Positions 1-12,800 of a stretch of DNA of 64,000 bases are shown piece by piece (the first letter of the stretch is position 1; the number at the start of each line of letters is the position of its first letter). The notes below the pieces were generated by a model. That model saw only the letters and a list, made by a program, of their open reading frames with translations. It was not told where the DNA came from and did not search any database. The DNA lies in assembly GCF_001522545.3 (NCBI RefSeq), contig NC_031796.1, forward strand, positions 2,675,034 to 2,739,033, written 5' to 3'. The position numbers and the translations under genes are program-made. Origin of the DNA: Parus major. Its lineage: Eukaryota; Chordata; Aves; Passeriformes; Paridae.

Positions 1-661
1 AACTAAAGACTGGGGTTTTGAAAGCCAGCTGAAGCACTGGATTAAAAATTATCACTGGAAAAAACAGAATCTTTATTTCCACTTCCAGTTTCAAAGATCT
101 CTAGTTTTAAGACATTATTCTCATCCATTAGTTTTCTGCTCAGAAAAATTAATCATGTATTGATTATAACACTTCAAGTGCTATAACATACCAAAATGCC
201 TGCAAGCTAAAACCCTGAAAGCTTATGTGCCTGCTTAATTTAGTAGGAAAAATCCAAAGAGATTCAATTACATCTCTCCCACAAAAAAATAACAAAAAAA
301 AAAAAAAAAAAAAAAAACCAAAACACCTGAGGAAAATTTGTACAATCTGAGTTTTAAGGACTTTTGGAGCAGCTGACAGCACATGACTCAAAGCAAGCAC
401 TGCTGTATTACTCCCAAATAGCTGTGCATGGAATCTCAGCACTGTCCCTGTCTGCAGAGCTGGCTGGAGCCCAGCTGCCTTTCCAGCTTCCAGGACTGTT
501 TTCACAACTGACAGTGAAGCCTGCACACCACCAACACTCCACCATAACCCCAAGCCAAGCAGTGACTCTGCCTTTAATGCAAACAAGAATTTTCAGATTC
601 CAGACCCTTCCCGGTCTCTCCCGGGCACATTCCCACCACCCCCAGTCCTGTGTGTCCTTAC
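1..661. other. NSF intron 9 (partial)
   Basis: Left-edge intron sequence. A long A-rich run at 285-316 is the only notable element. No exon is seen. Confidence 0.7.
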
Positions 662-861
662 CCTCCTCTGCTCCTCCTCTGCATCAGCAAACAGCTTCCT
701 GATGTTGGCCTCAGACTCTCCCACGTATTTGTTGAGGATTTCAGGCCCGTTGACCACCTTGGGCTCCCTGGCATTGAGCATCTTCCCGATCTGCCGGGCC
801 ATCAGCGTCTTCCCGCAGCCCGGGGGCCCGTACAGGAGGATGCCCTTGACGTGCTTGCAGC
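662..861 (-). CDS. NSF: NSF coding exon 9 (D1 Walker A)
   Basis: 200 nt, acceptor CTTGCAG, donor GTAAGG. It encodes [18 protein letters not shown], then [10 protein letters not shown] and on to AEEEQRR, residues 249-315. It carries the D1 nucleotide-binding P-loop. Met replaces the second Leu of the mammalian GKTLLARQ, a conservative change. The exon ends in phase 0. Confidence 0.97.
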
Positions 862-3800
862 CTGCAAGGAGAGGGAACAGCCTGAGAGAGGATGGGGACA
901 GGCACAGGCACTTCTCCAGGGAGTGCTGGAGATGGGCCTGAGCTCTGCTCGGTGTCTCTGGCAGAGAAATTCAAACACAGGTTGGATCAGTGTCATCCCA
1001 ATGATGTGCCAAGGAAAAACAACCTCCAGAACAACTCAAGTGTTCTCCTTCCATCAGCCACACCGAGCTGTGACTCCTGGTCAGGAACACACAGCACCAG
1101 AGACCCCTTGGGAAATGTGGGAATAACATAATTCTCACCAAGAGGAGGTCCTAGGGATGCTGCTCATCCCTGGGGAGAGAGGGGCTGCAGATACTCTTTT
1201 TTACACCCTGCACACCAAGCAAGGCAGCCACAGGTCAGACACACTCATTTGATTCTTGGAAGACAAAATGAGGAATATCATGTGAAAATGACAAACTCTT
1301 TACCCCTGTACTGGGCTTTGGTGATTCCATATCATACATCCAGTTCTGGGTGCAAGTTCATAGAATAAATACTGAGAAAAGTGAAAAAAAAAAACAACTT
1401 CCAAGAACCACCAGAACCATCAGCCCAAAATCCTTGATCTGTAATTAGAAAAGATCTGAAATATTCTAATTTGTTCAAATACCAGGACTTTGGACACTGT
1501 GTATGAGAATTTAAATTCTCTCCTGTAGGGAAAGAGAGGATTCAAGTGCTGAAGCTGAGGCTGGACACATCCCAGTCAGGGACAGGCACAACCAGGTCTC
1601 TGTGTTCCTGTAAGAACAGCACTCAGACCAGATCTGGCCAGGAGGAAAAGTAACTGCACAAATCTAAACCTTTGGCCTGGAACTGCTGTTGGAAAACCCT
1701 GCAGTAGGAGAGCAGAGCTCGTGTATCAGCACCAGCTTCTAAACACTGAGCACCAGGCTCAGGGAAAGAGGAGAGAGGGGACATGAGTTAGTGCTGGCCT
1801 CAGAGGGTTTTTTCCATTTTTTTATGAATATATGAAAATCTATTTTTTACTCCACTCTTGTGGGTTGACTTCTTTAAGAATGTGACCCACCCAACCAGAG
1901 CCCTGCAGTCCTCAGGATGCACATTAAAAGCTAAACCAAAAAAAGGGAGCAAATTGATGGCCCCAAGCTCAGACTGAGGGCACCTGAGCTCAGTTTCTGC
2001 CAGGCTTAAGGAGCACATGGAGCTGTGTGTCACCCCACAGGATGACCTCCCTCCTGGTTTCTGGCTTGTCTCAGCTCCAGGGAACCTCACCCTGTGCCAC
2101 AGAGCCCTCAAGGCTGCTCAGACCTCAGGGCAATTCTGCCTGTAAAAGACCAACACTTATCCCTTATCACCTTCCCAACACTGCCATGATTTCATTTACT
2201 CCTGAAGGTTATGGCAATAAAGAATTTATTTCAGTATGAATAACTGCTCAATACAACTTAATTCCTGTGACCCCACTCTTCTGTCTCTGGCTGTTCATTG
2301 ACTGCAGTGAAGTTCCAGGAGGACAGTGCCATGAGGAGCAGCTGATCCCTCCCAAACCCCAGACAGCAGCAGTGCTGCACTGGATAAGCCCAGCAATAAA
2401 GCTGAGAGATCCTGCTGGGCTTCTCTGCAGATAAAAAATTTACTACAGAAATCAAGAGCTGTGGCCAAGAATTCATGAGTCAGCATTGAGGCATCTGCGA
2501 GTCAAACACATAAACAATATAAACTGGAAGTGAAGACAAATTTCACAGGGGAAGGAGTGAGGCACAGATAAATTGAAAGCTCTTTCTGTCAAATCCCTGC
2601 CATGAGGGCATTGTTACCATGGGGGACCAAAATCTCCTCTGTAACCAAACAGCACCAGGCAGGATGGTGCTGACAAGTGATCTCTGCAGGGAAATCCAGC
2701 ACAGCGATGCTCCAACAGCTCCTGGCTCCAGCATGAGGCCACCAAAGGGCTACAGAAGCCACCAAAGGGCTACAGAGGCCACCAAAGGGCTACAGAAGCC
2801 ACCAAAGGGCTACAGAAGCCACCAAAGGGCTACAGAGGCCACCAAAGGGCTACAGAGGCCACCAAAGGGCTACAGAGGCCACCAAAGGGCTACAGAGGCC
2901 ACCAAAGGGCTCTGGCAGGTCCCAGCAAGGCAGGGCTGTGGTACCGCAGGGAGTGGCTGTGCCAGGGTGTTCTCAACACAAACACCAACAGTCTGGGCTG
3001 GTTTGTTCCTCTGTTTTTCTTCTAAGTCCTATGAGAAGTGTCTGAGGGAGCTGGGAAGGGGCTCAGCCTGGAGCAGAGGAGGCTCAGGGCTCTGCACAAG
3101 TCCCTGCCAGGAGAGGACAGCTGAGGGGGTCGGGCTCTGCTCCCAGGGAACAAGGACAGGACGAGGATAAATAGGCTCAAAGTGTACCAGGGGAGGGTTA
3201 GGTCAAACATCAGCAGGAATTTCTCCATGGAAAGGGTGGTCAGGCCCTGGAAGGGGCTGCCCAGGGAGGTTTGGAGCCCCTCTCCCTGGAGGTGTCCAAG
3301 GAATGCCTGGACACAGCACTCAGTGCTCTGGGCTGGGGACAAGGTGGGGAGCAGGAGCAGCTTGGACTCAATAGTCTTGGAAGTGTTTTCCATTCTTAAT
3401 GATTCTGGGATTACTGCAGCTCCCAATCTCTCTCCTAGAAGGAGTACAACTGAGTTATATCCCCCAGAAGCTTCTCTTCCACAGCCCAAAAGATTTTAAT
3501 TTCTTGAAAAGTGCAAACATTCCCCTCTCTGCATGAGCTGCCTTGGCCACAGCAGAGGGCTCAGCCTGGAACACCCCACGCTGAGAGAGGAACACAAAAC
3601 ACAAACTGGCTTGCAAAAACCTGCTTAGAAACCTCCTAGAACGTTCACCTTCTTGCTCTTCAAAGGCAAGGGAAAAGGAAAGGAATCCTGGAATAGTGTG
3701 AGTGGGAAGGTACCCACCAGGATCACCCAGTCCCACCCCTGCCCTGCCCAGAACACCCCAACAATCCCACCCTGTTCATCCCTGGAGCTCTGTCCAAGCT

Positions 3801-6800
3801 CTCCTGGAGCTCTGGCAGCCTCAGGACCATTCCCTGGGAGCCTGGGCAGTGCCAGCACCTCTGGGGGAAGAACCTTTCCCTGACACCCAACCAAACCCCC
3901 CTGTGACACAACTTCAGATCATTCCCTGGGCCCTGGAGTCTTCCTCAGAGAAATCCCAGCTCTGATCCCAGCAGTTTCTCTGAGACAATTCCCCAGCCTC
4001 ACCCAGATGAGCTCAGCCCATGCTGGACAATCCATGTTCCCTGAACCCTGAGGACATCACTGACCACCTGCTGCAAGGCCTGGTTACCACTGAATGGGCA
4101 ACACTGAGAGCAGGGTCTGAGTCAGGTGGCAGAACATTCCTGAACCCCAAGCAATTAGTTCCTCTTCAAATAAAACTGCCACAAGTGATTGCAGCAGACA
4201 TTTCCCTTTACAGCCACGTTCACCTGGCTAAAATCAAAGTTTTAAGGACAAGCAGGACTTTATTAAAATAGACAGGTGATGACAAATCACAAATGTTACC
4301 TCTCAAATCACAGTGGGATCCTCTGCACCACACAGGAATTTTGATTAAGTTTATCTCCCCTCTGCTGATTTCACCAATGTGGCCCAAATGTCAATACTAT
4401 TATGAGAATCTTTCTAAACACAAATTACAGCTGTGCAGACATCTCCAACCAGTTCAGCTCATCATTTGATGAGCTCCAAAAAAAGGTCACTGCTGTAACC
4501 TGATCCTTAAATGATGCCATTCAGTGACAGTTAGAGGCTGAATAGGGACATTAACAGGAACTCAAACATACAAATATGGGAAACAAAATATGAGGGAAAA
4601 TTCATAAAAACTGCTGAGAACAGGAGAGTTACTGGTGTTACCAATGGAAGTCAAACCCAGAACATCACCTGCCCAAAGACAAGATAAAGTTTATTTGTTC
4701 AATTCTCTCTCTTCAATTTATTGGAAAGATCAGAAGAACTAATTTAGTATAACAGGGATTTTCTACTTGGGAGTGTAATTCCCCTTTTAATTAAAAAATC
4801 AAAGCATTCTGGTGTGATTGGATCACTCAGATGCACCACCAGGAACCTGCATGGATGGTAAGGCCCCAGCACAGCAGGGAGATTTTTATCTCTGCACATT
4901 CATCTTGGGGCAGGTTACTGGAAGTTCAGGGTTCCCAGACTTCACCTGCCACGCAGGCAAAATTTCCCTAAAAGTAGAGCTGGGTGGAATTTCCCTCTCC
5001 TCTCATGCTGTAAGCCCAGTTACTCCAGGCTCCTGTTAATCTTCCTGTGGGACTGACAATCCAAGTCAGAGTGAGACTGAGGGAACTGGTGTCTGCTTTG
5101 AATTCCAAGCTGGGGCAGGGAAAGGACCACACTTGAACCAGAATTTTTATTTTCTCAATGGCCAGTTTTCATTTATCAAATCATTTGCCACTGGAAAGAG
5201 AAGACAAAGTAAAGTTCTCCATGGACCTTTGGAAACTGATTCCTCACCACATCCCACTGGCTCTGAGAAGTTCAGTGCACACATCTATCAGGAGGCAATA
5301 ATGAGATTTATGACAAGGGCATTTATCTGTTTCTGAGGGAATGTGCTAGAAATGAAAATAAATCAGCTTGAGAGACACTTCCAACAGAATGCCTTTGGCT
5401 ACAGAAACAGAATCAGAACAGTCAGGAAAAGGGATTTTAGTAAGAGTATAAACAAACAAAACCAAGCACTAAGGGAAGTCAGCACAGTAGCAAAGAGTAA
5501 ATGTCTCTTAACAGAGCTGCAGAAACATCCCAATTCCAGAGGCAGGTTCAGTGGGAAGCTGAGCACAGCCAGGATGTTCACAGCCCATCCCACCTGGATG
5601 CCAGTAACACAAATCCCAGCAGCATTCCCTACTTTCTGGGATAAAGCTGGATCATTCCCACCTTCTTAGAAAGCCAACACGCTGGGATTTGGGCATGCCT
5701 GGTGAACACTTCCTGCCTTGTGAACACACACACACACACCTGGGGCATGGGGACAAACTGGGGATGCCAGGCCATGGTGATGCCACCAACAAACATCCCT
5801 GCAGCCACCTGGAGCAGGAGCAAAGCCCTCCCAGTACCCACTGATGGTTCTGGCCATCCTGCAGAAATTCTTTGCTGCAGGTTTAGTGTAAAGCCCCTTC
5901 CTCTCCCTCCAAACCCACATTCCCATTTCCACAGCCCTGAGTTAAAAGGGAATCATTTTCTTTGGTGATTGTGCAGAACTTGGAAGTCCCCTCCCTCATT
6001 CCCTTCCCAGGACTGAATTCCTTCAAGTCAGTGCCCTCTGAGTCCAGAAGCTTTCCTGTCCCCCCACCCTGACACCCTCATCCAAAGATTTTCCAGTTGT
6101 GCTGCATCCCTTTTTATAGAAAGGCTGCATCCAGCAATCCAACACATGAACAAATTACACATCAGCTTCTTCACTTTCCTCCCCATCCCTGGGGGATACC
6201 TAAGTCAATCTCTGGTTTTAAGAAGGGGAGGCAAGTGACAGATGTCAGGGATTTCTTCACTGTTCTCTCCAAAGGAAGAGTTCAGAGCTCAGACTCAGCC
6301 TGGCTGGCCCTGGACCCAGGTGCCTCGGGGTGAGCACAACACTTCATGTTAAATCCCATTAGGAGGAGAAGAGCAGGAAAGCACTGGTCCATTCTCAGCA
6401 AGGAAGAAGAGTTAACAACAGCAAATGCTGAGTTCAAGCTGTTAAATACTTTTTTACACCAGTGAAGACTTGACATTTTATGTGACAGCTGATATTAATA
6501 AAAGTGACAAACGGGCAGGAGCAAGAAAAAGAAGCAGAAAAAGAACAAGGGACACGAGAGCCCACAACTGTTGGATACTGGCAGATCACTTGGACATGAA
6601 CTTCACCCAAGGGAAATCAGAGTGGGTGAAATCAGGGTGGGTGAGAAACCAGGGGGAAGATGGTGAATGCCATCCCTGATGTTATAAAGGGAAAAGGGAG
6701 GGAACCGTGGGGTTGGACTAAATTGAGATGTCCCTTTCAACCTCAGCTGTTTTCTGATTGTGTGGTACAGACCTAGCACTAACCTGATGGCTGGAAAATT

Positions 6801-9800
6801 CTGATAATGTCTTTTTAAGTAGGGAGAAGAAAACAACACTACAAGAAGTAGCCAGAACAACTTTACTAGGCCAGTCTGAGACAACTTCCCTCCAGGAAAA
6901 CATGGGGGTCCCACACAGAGGGTTTGAGGAAACAAAGAAAGCAAGAGAGGGACATTTAGACTTCCCTAAAGATATAAATAGGTGTTAGACATTCTCCTAG
7001 ACATGCAGGAAAAGCACAGGCTGAATAAAGTTAGAAGTGGATGAAAAGTAGATTAAACCCCACAAACTTTAAAGCACAGCAAGAAATGATCCATCCTGAA
7101 TTTAGTGGCATGTGGTGCCTGGGAGATGGAACAGAACAGAATGCTCCAATTAAATCTGCACACTGCAAAGCCAAGAGCTACAAACACACTGACAGGCAGG
7201 ATTAAATACATCTGAAATCTATGTAACCTGATGCAGGAGTTTCTAAATTGGGGAGGAATAATGAACTGCATGTTGCAAAACAAAAAAAAAATCATCCCAG
7301 TGAGGATTCCAGGCAGGCCCAGGGCAAGGCACAGGCAGAACCTGCTGGTCCAGAATGGATCCGTGTTCTGCTTGGGCACCACAGTCCTGGGCAGGGAAGG
7401 GAGACCAAGGGAGGAGAAATAATGATGGGTGATGCAGAAGTTATGAGAAATGACCTCAGAATCCCAGAGCTGGCCTAGAGAACTCTGGAGGGACTGGATC
7501 AAAGGCTGAGAGCAGCACCCAGCACTGGGACACTGCCCAGCAGGGCCTGGCATTCCCAGCACCCCAGCTAAGGTTACACATGCCTGACACTGATTTTTCA
7601 TTAAAATTACCCTATTTTCAGAATAGCAGGGTGAGAACCTTTCCATCATTATTCTTCTCTTACAGTATCTGAGTACTTTGAGAACATTAATGCATTAAAT
7701 TTTAAGGCAGCTTAACAGACAAGCCTCCACTTCAGACAGAATCCAAGGCAGAAAATAATCTGAGTGTCTGCTCATTTCAATGTTCCCCTTGTGTTCTGCT
7801 GATACTCCACTTCTCCACCATGGGACTTCAAAATTACAGAGCTCTGAGACCAAGTGACCCCGAGAGGGTAGGTCAGGAGCACAGGTTAAGATGATTCCCA
7901 GGAAACAGGAACCACCTTCAAAAAGACTAATTTAGCTTATTTGTGGTAGCAGGAGAGGATGAGGAATTTGAGTTCCATTTCAGTCTCTTAGAAGGAATGT
8001 GACCTGTAACACCAAAGATTTCTATACCTTTTATTAAACCATAATAACATCTCCATACAGAATTTGCTCTGTGAGGCCTCTACAACAATTAATGTGCCAC
8101 AGGAGTCAGAGAAATAATCCCTTCTCTGGTGCAAGTCAAGACTCTGTTTCAAAGCTTGGGGACACCAGAGTGTTCTTAAATAAGGAAAAGATGGTCAGCA
8201 CAAGTGTTTTGTTTTCAAGCCTGAGAAGGGACTTTACAGTTTTGTTGCAAGTTACAGCTTCAGGCACCAAATATCAAAAATGTTGTTCCAAGTGGCTAAA
8301 TATCTGTTGGAGTCAGGGGGAAAGAAAAAACAAGAAGAGAGAACACTGTTCTAGGCAAGAGCACAAGCTGCTGAATGAGCTGGATTTAAAGTCTCAGCAG
8401 AAAAAACAGCATGGATGGGAAGAAAACATAACATTTGTCAAATAAACAGAGGAGCTTTAGCTGGAGTAAGAGGATGCTCTGAACTGCAGCAGAGAGTAAC
8501 CAAAGCCAGACTCCCTTCAGCACCCAGTGACACAGCTTTACTATGAGCTGGATGGCACAGACATCCTGAAAGGGCCTGAAAAGGAGGAGGATTCCCTGGA
8601 ACCTGGGCTGTGAAGAGCTGTCCCTCAGGGAAAACGTGACTGGTTTTCCCTCCACCAATGCCCCCAGGTGTGAAGTTCCTTCCTCAGAATTGTCATTCCT
8701 ATGAGTGAGGCACCAAAATGTTTCCAGACATCTTCCTCAAACCTCATCCAGGTTAGGACTTAATTCCATTTGGCAGCCACAAGATTATCAGGAGTCAAGC
8801 ATCAATCTTCCCTGTGAGGGAGTTGAGGCCCTGGCACAGGGTGCCCAGAGCAGCTGGGGCTGCCCCTGGATCCCTGGCAGTGCCCAAGGCCAGGCTGGAC
8901 ATTGGGGCTGGAGCAGCCTGGGACAGTGGGAGGTGTCCCTGCCATGGCTGGGCTGGAATGGGTGGGCTTTAAGGTCCCTCCCAACCCAAACCATTCTGGA
9001 ATTCTGTCATTACACCAAGCAGGGAGCTGATCTAGCTGAATACTGACCCTATAAACTGTCTTCATTAATAGTATTTTTTGCTGCCAGCAGAATTAGCTCC
9101 CTACAGAACCATGCAGGCCCAAAAGCACCACAGCAGGGCTGGGACATGCACAGATGGGAAAAGCAAACTGCCCCTTCCAGGCCAGGAGGGAGCTCAGGCA
9201 GGGTTAGTGCCCTGCTGGGGCTGATCCAACATTTCTGCTCTTGGATAAACCAGGGCTTGTACCACCAGAGCAGCATTTCCCCCCTTGGATGATATGGTTA
9301 ACTAACATTGATTTATGTGCTCCAAACCCAAAACATTCCTTGGAAGTTAGATAAACCACACACAAATTGCAAGTAATGCTGGAAGGGTCTATAGAGCCTC
9401 TGTGTAGTTATGGACAGAAATATTTATTGCATTTGGCGTGGAAGCTGCAGTCTGGGAGCACTGGGCAAAGAACACAACTGGGTGAGCACTGCAGCACCAG
9501 GGAGCAAGCAAATTCCTTCTTTTCCTTTCCCAATAAATTATTCACAAAGGTGAACAGCTGTCACACTGACATTTCAGATCTGAAATATAGTTAAGAGCAA
9601 GTTATAACTAAGGCAAAGAAAATGAATGTCAGAAAGTTTTTGTTTTTTCAAATTTCAGATAAGCTCTTTAGCCCTGGGGTTAATCAGAGCTCGGGAGCTC
9701 TGCTCCCAGTCCAACTTCTTCCCTGAAAAATGTCTCTTTGTGCAGCCTGGGTGTAAACATGCACAGTAAGGGTATTTGTATTTAATGTAATTTAATGGGG

Positions 9801-12800
9801 CACACCTTTAATTCATTGCCCAGGGTATTCCAAATACCAGTGGTCCTTCACAGAATCTTTGTCTTCCTCTATTAAACAACACCAATTATCTTTTACCTTC
9901 ACATGGGGTCCCAGCCAAGGACTCTGTGCTGCAGACACAGAATCACAGAACAATTTGGGTTGGAAGGAATCCCAAATCCCACCCAGTGCCACCCCTGCCA
10001 TGGCAGGGACAGCTCCCACTGTCCCGGGCTGCTCCAAGCCCTGACTAACCTGGCCTTGGGCACTGCCAGGGATCCAGGGCAGTCACAGCTTTTCTGGGCA
10101 TCCTGTGCCAGGGCATCTCCACCCTCACAGGGAAGAATTTCTTCCCAATACCTAACCCAAATCTCTCCTCTGTTAGTTTAAAACTATTCCCATTCTTTAC
10201 CTGTCCATGTAAAAAAAAAAAAATAAATCCCTCTCCTCTGTTTTATAAACCCCCTTCAGGCACTGGAAGGGGCTCTAAGATCTTCCTAGAGTTTTCTGTT
10301 CTCCAGGCTGAACAGCCCCAGCTCTCCCAGACTGGCTCCATGGGAAGACTTCATGAATACACACAATGGCTGCTTCAAAAGGTAAAAATATTTCAAGTAC
10401 AGAAGGCTGGCTGTCAGCAGCAGTGCTGAGCTGGACACCAGTGCCTCTGGGTAAAAGCTATTATTTCCACAGCCAGCACCATTTCTCTTATTTCTTCTCT
10501 CTGCAGAGCAGTTAAATATTTAACAAATTTAAGCACTTTATGTTCTCAAGCAGAAGCAGAGAAGTTGTATCTCACTCACAGCCACAAAACCCACGAGACC
10601 CAAGAGCATCCCCCCAGAGGCCTCAGCTCTCAGCTCGACAGGAATTAAAAGGCAGGAGAGACAGAACTGGGCACTGGCTGGACCCAGCCTTGGGGTTTCT
10701 CCACAGTTCCTCCATACATGTCCAAATCCCCAAGAAAAGACTGAAGGCACATCCCAGGGAAGTTTACTTTGCATCAATTCCACAGGCACTGGAAGCGGAC
10801 ACGCTCCACACACCCCCGCACAAACAGGATGTATCTCCTGATGGAAATCTGTTTTGTAATCAAAATCTTGATTGCTTCATTTGTGGGGAGAGGGAAGGTG
10901 GATCAGAAACATAAACATACACAGAAATTATACAGCTATGGATTCCAAGTTCAAATATGAACCCACAGAGATTATATTCCGAGAACAAGGAGCAGCCAGA
11001 ACATCCCCAGCCACGTTCTGTGACAGAATCAGACACCTGCAGCTGCACACTGCTTACTAAAAATTAAACCCTGCACCATTTATCTGCCTGCCAGCACATG
11101 TTTACCAAGTATTGGGACTGCCTTTCCTTCCCTTGACCCAAAAAGAGAAGTTATATTTAGAATCTGTGCTTTTATTTCACAGACTCTGTGACGTGCCATG
11201 GCCTGTGCATCCTCCCCAGCATCTCAAACCTCACCACCCCATGCTGGGTTTGCTGGGCTCAGGCTGAGGGAGGACAGGGCTCATGGTGCAGCTGCCAGGA
11301 GAACTGGGATGTAAAAGAGATTATGGCAGGAGCATTAAGACAAAATTTCCTCTGAGCTGTACCATGACAAGGCAGTCAGGAACAGGAGCAGTGTCACTGC
11401 TATGGATAAATGAAGCATCCAAGGACAGAGGGCTCCACAGAACCATGGAATGGTTTGGGTTGAAGATACTTTAAAGCCCATATCATTCCAAGCCTCTGCC
11501 ATGGGCAAAGATATCTTCCACCAGACCAGGCTGCTCAGAGCCCCAGTTTCAGTTCCACCAGAACAGCATCCAGTTAAACCACGTGTCTCACTCCTTCAGA
11601 CATTCCATGTGCAGGGCTGAGTGCTTGTGTTGGGTTTGTCTCCCTTCCCCAGCCAAGCAACACGAGTCCAAATGACATTTGGGAGCACCAGGGGAAGAGG
11701 AGGCTCTGTTGGATCCCTCAGAAACTGCTGTGTTACAGCACCACCAGAGCATCAGCTGTGTCCAGCCCTCACACTCCAGGGGCAGGCCTGCACCCTGTGC
11801 CCCAGCCACACTTTTCCAGGTTATACTCACCCATTTGCTCCACAATTTCAGGTGGGAAAACTCGTGAAGCAAAAGCTCTTCGGAAAATATCTGAGAATTC
11901 TTTATCCAGGCCTCCAATGCCCATTTTCTCAAAATTCCAGTCGGGGTTGATGATTGACTGTCGGTTCTCCTTGGTCTTTGATTTACCTGCAAAACCAAGA
12001 AATGGTTTCAAACACACAGCCCAGCAGAACGGCAGCACACACAGGTACAGCCACCAGAACAGCTCTGCAGGTCAGACCCCACCCCACAAACTCTGTGCAC
12101 AATTTCAAACCCTGGCCAGGAGGACACACTGTGACAGGGACACAGGACACACAGACCCAGCTTGGTGAATGATTCCCAGCCTTCCAACTGCCCAGTTCAG
12201 GGGTTTCTGCAGCCAGGTGTTGCTCCTATGTATTGAGGAATCCACAGGAGATTTCTCTGCCACAAATTCACCCAGATGCCCCTGGACCCAGGTAACCTCA
12301 GCACCCAGATGATGTGGCTGCTGCCAGAACCAGTATCCACCCTGTCCCAGGCCATCTGGGATGACAATAGGTTTGTCCTGCATCCTCCCCAGTCCTGCCT
12401 TTCCCAGTCCCCACCTGTTCTTCCTTGTGCAGCAGCAACTCCACACTGGAACCCTTGTTCCTCTCTCCCTCCCACACCCTCTGATGGGCAAATGGACATG
12501 CAGGTGCTGCAGTTCAGCTGTACCTTCAATACAGGTACAGAATGATGGATGCTCTGCTTTGTTCCTATCCCTCTGTAACAATAATTATTCAATAACTAAT
12601 AATAATTATTCAATAACTAATCATTCTTAGCAGCCACATTTAACAGTTCCTAACATCAGGGCCCATTCCCTTGATCCTGCCTCAGGATCTGGGCCCACCA
12701 CAGCCATCAGTTCTACTCAGGTCAGGAGAGCTCCTCCTCCCACACATCATTTACAGTTCTTTGTACTGAATCTCCTCTAGCATTTCCTGCCTCAGTCACT

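Larger units (their letters stand above)
862..11830. other. NSF intron 8
   Basis: 11-kb intron holding the 20-bp minisatellite near 2735-2912, five or more CR1 3' fragments and a short CA run at 5728-5741. Short open frames here have no recognisable similarity and no coding pattern. Confidence 0.75.

Noticed and set aside
285..316. Long A-run as the tail of a processed pseudogene or retrocopy
   Set aside because: No gene-like sequence with similarity lies on either side, and no target duplication is visible.
2619..3170. 183-codon plus-strand frame
   Set aside because: Runs through the 20-bp minisatellite into a CR1 fragment. No independent coding evidence.
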